Assembly (NCBI GenBank): GCA_964619785.1
Contig: CAZUGH010000052.1
Span: forward strand, 1 to 12,628
Length of the DNA: 12,628 bases
Direction of reading: 5' to 3'
Origin: CAZUGH01 sp964619785
GTDB lineage: Bacteria > Bacillota > Clostridia > Lachnospirales > Lachnospiraceae
This document shows positions 12,566 through 12,628 of the stretch, in pieces; the stretch's first letter is position 1, and each line of letters starts with the position of its first letter. The notes under the pieces are model-generated. The model was not told the origin of the DNA, searched no databases, and worked only from the letters and a program-made list of their open reading frames with translations. Made by a program: the position numbers and the translations under genes.

Positions 12566-12628
12566 CGTGGGTTAGAGGATTCGAACCCCCGGCCTTTTGG
12601 TCCGTAGCCAAACGCTCTATCCAGCTGA
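12566..12628 (-). tRNA. tRNA-Arg (anticodon ACG), 5' end beyond the window
   Basis: The visible 63 nt start inside the D arm (TCAGCTGGATAGAGC). The anticodon arm is TTTGG-CTACGGA-CCAAA with anticodon ACG at 12605-12603, which reads CGN arginine codons (A34 is normally deaminated to inosine). The T arm is GGGGG-TTCGAAT-CCTCT, and the 3' acceptor strand AACCCAC is followed by discriminator G. CCA is not encoded. About the first 11 nt (acceptor 5' strand and start of the D stem) lie outside the window. Confidence 0.93.

Overview
The window looks like a chromosomal segment of a low-GC anaerobic Firmicute, most likely a motile member of the Lachnospiraceae or a close clostridial relative. This rests on three things: the style of the ribosomal proteins (for example L16 beginning MLMPKRVKRRKQFRGSM), the GGAGG-type ribosome binding sites, and a flagellin beginning MIVQHN. 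Species cannot be named from the sequence alone. Every gene lies on the minus strand, so transcription runs from high to low coordinates. A run of 10 Ns inside rplB shows that this is a draft assembly.

Region 1 (1-5422, read right to left) is the S10 ribosomal protein operon in canonical order: promoter, long structured leader, rpsJ, structured spacer, rplC, rplD, rplW, rplB, rpsS, 31-bp tandem repeats, rplV, rpsC, rplP, rpmC. A ribosome binding site for the next gene, presumably rpsQ, sits at the left edge. Most junctions are tight, and two are TAATG stop/start overlaps. Three places break the compact layout: a leader of about 280 nt before rpsJ with a long-range stem enclosing hairpins, a 202-nt hairpin-rich spacer between rpsJ and rplC, and a triplicated 31-bp hairpin unit that begins inside the 3' end of rpsS.

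Region 2 (5465-10787, read right to left) is a probable five-gene transcription unit: a thioredoxin-reductase-like flavoprotein, an RlmI/RlmK-like SAM methyltransferase, cytX (pyrimidine-moiety permease), thiM, and a fused thiE-thiD gene. The last three form a thiamine salvage module. CytX would import HMP, the ThiD domain would phosphorylate it to HMP-PP, ThiM would phosphorylate hydroxyethylthiazole, and the ThiE domain would join the two into thiamine phosphate. No TPP riboswitch could be seen before this unit, and no terminator was seen between it and the S10 promoter.

Region 3 (10826-12628, read right to left) starts with the 3' portion of a tRNA-Arg(ACG) and its terminator. Next come a Spo0A-box-like palindrome and a promoter for an unrecognised 177-aa membrane-anchored helical protein, which is followed by its own terminator. 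Then a sigma-D-like promoter precedes a short flagellin with an unusual polar C-terminal tail and a cysteine. No mobile element, CRISPR array or defence system was found. The best candidates for undescribed biology are the two structured RNAs of the S10 operon and the atypical flagellin.
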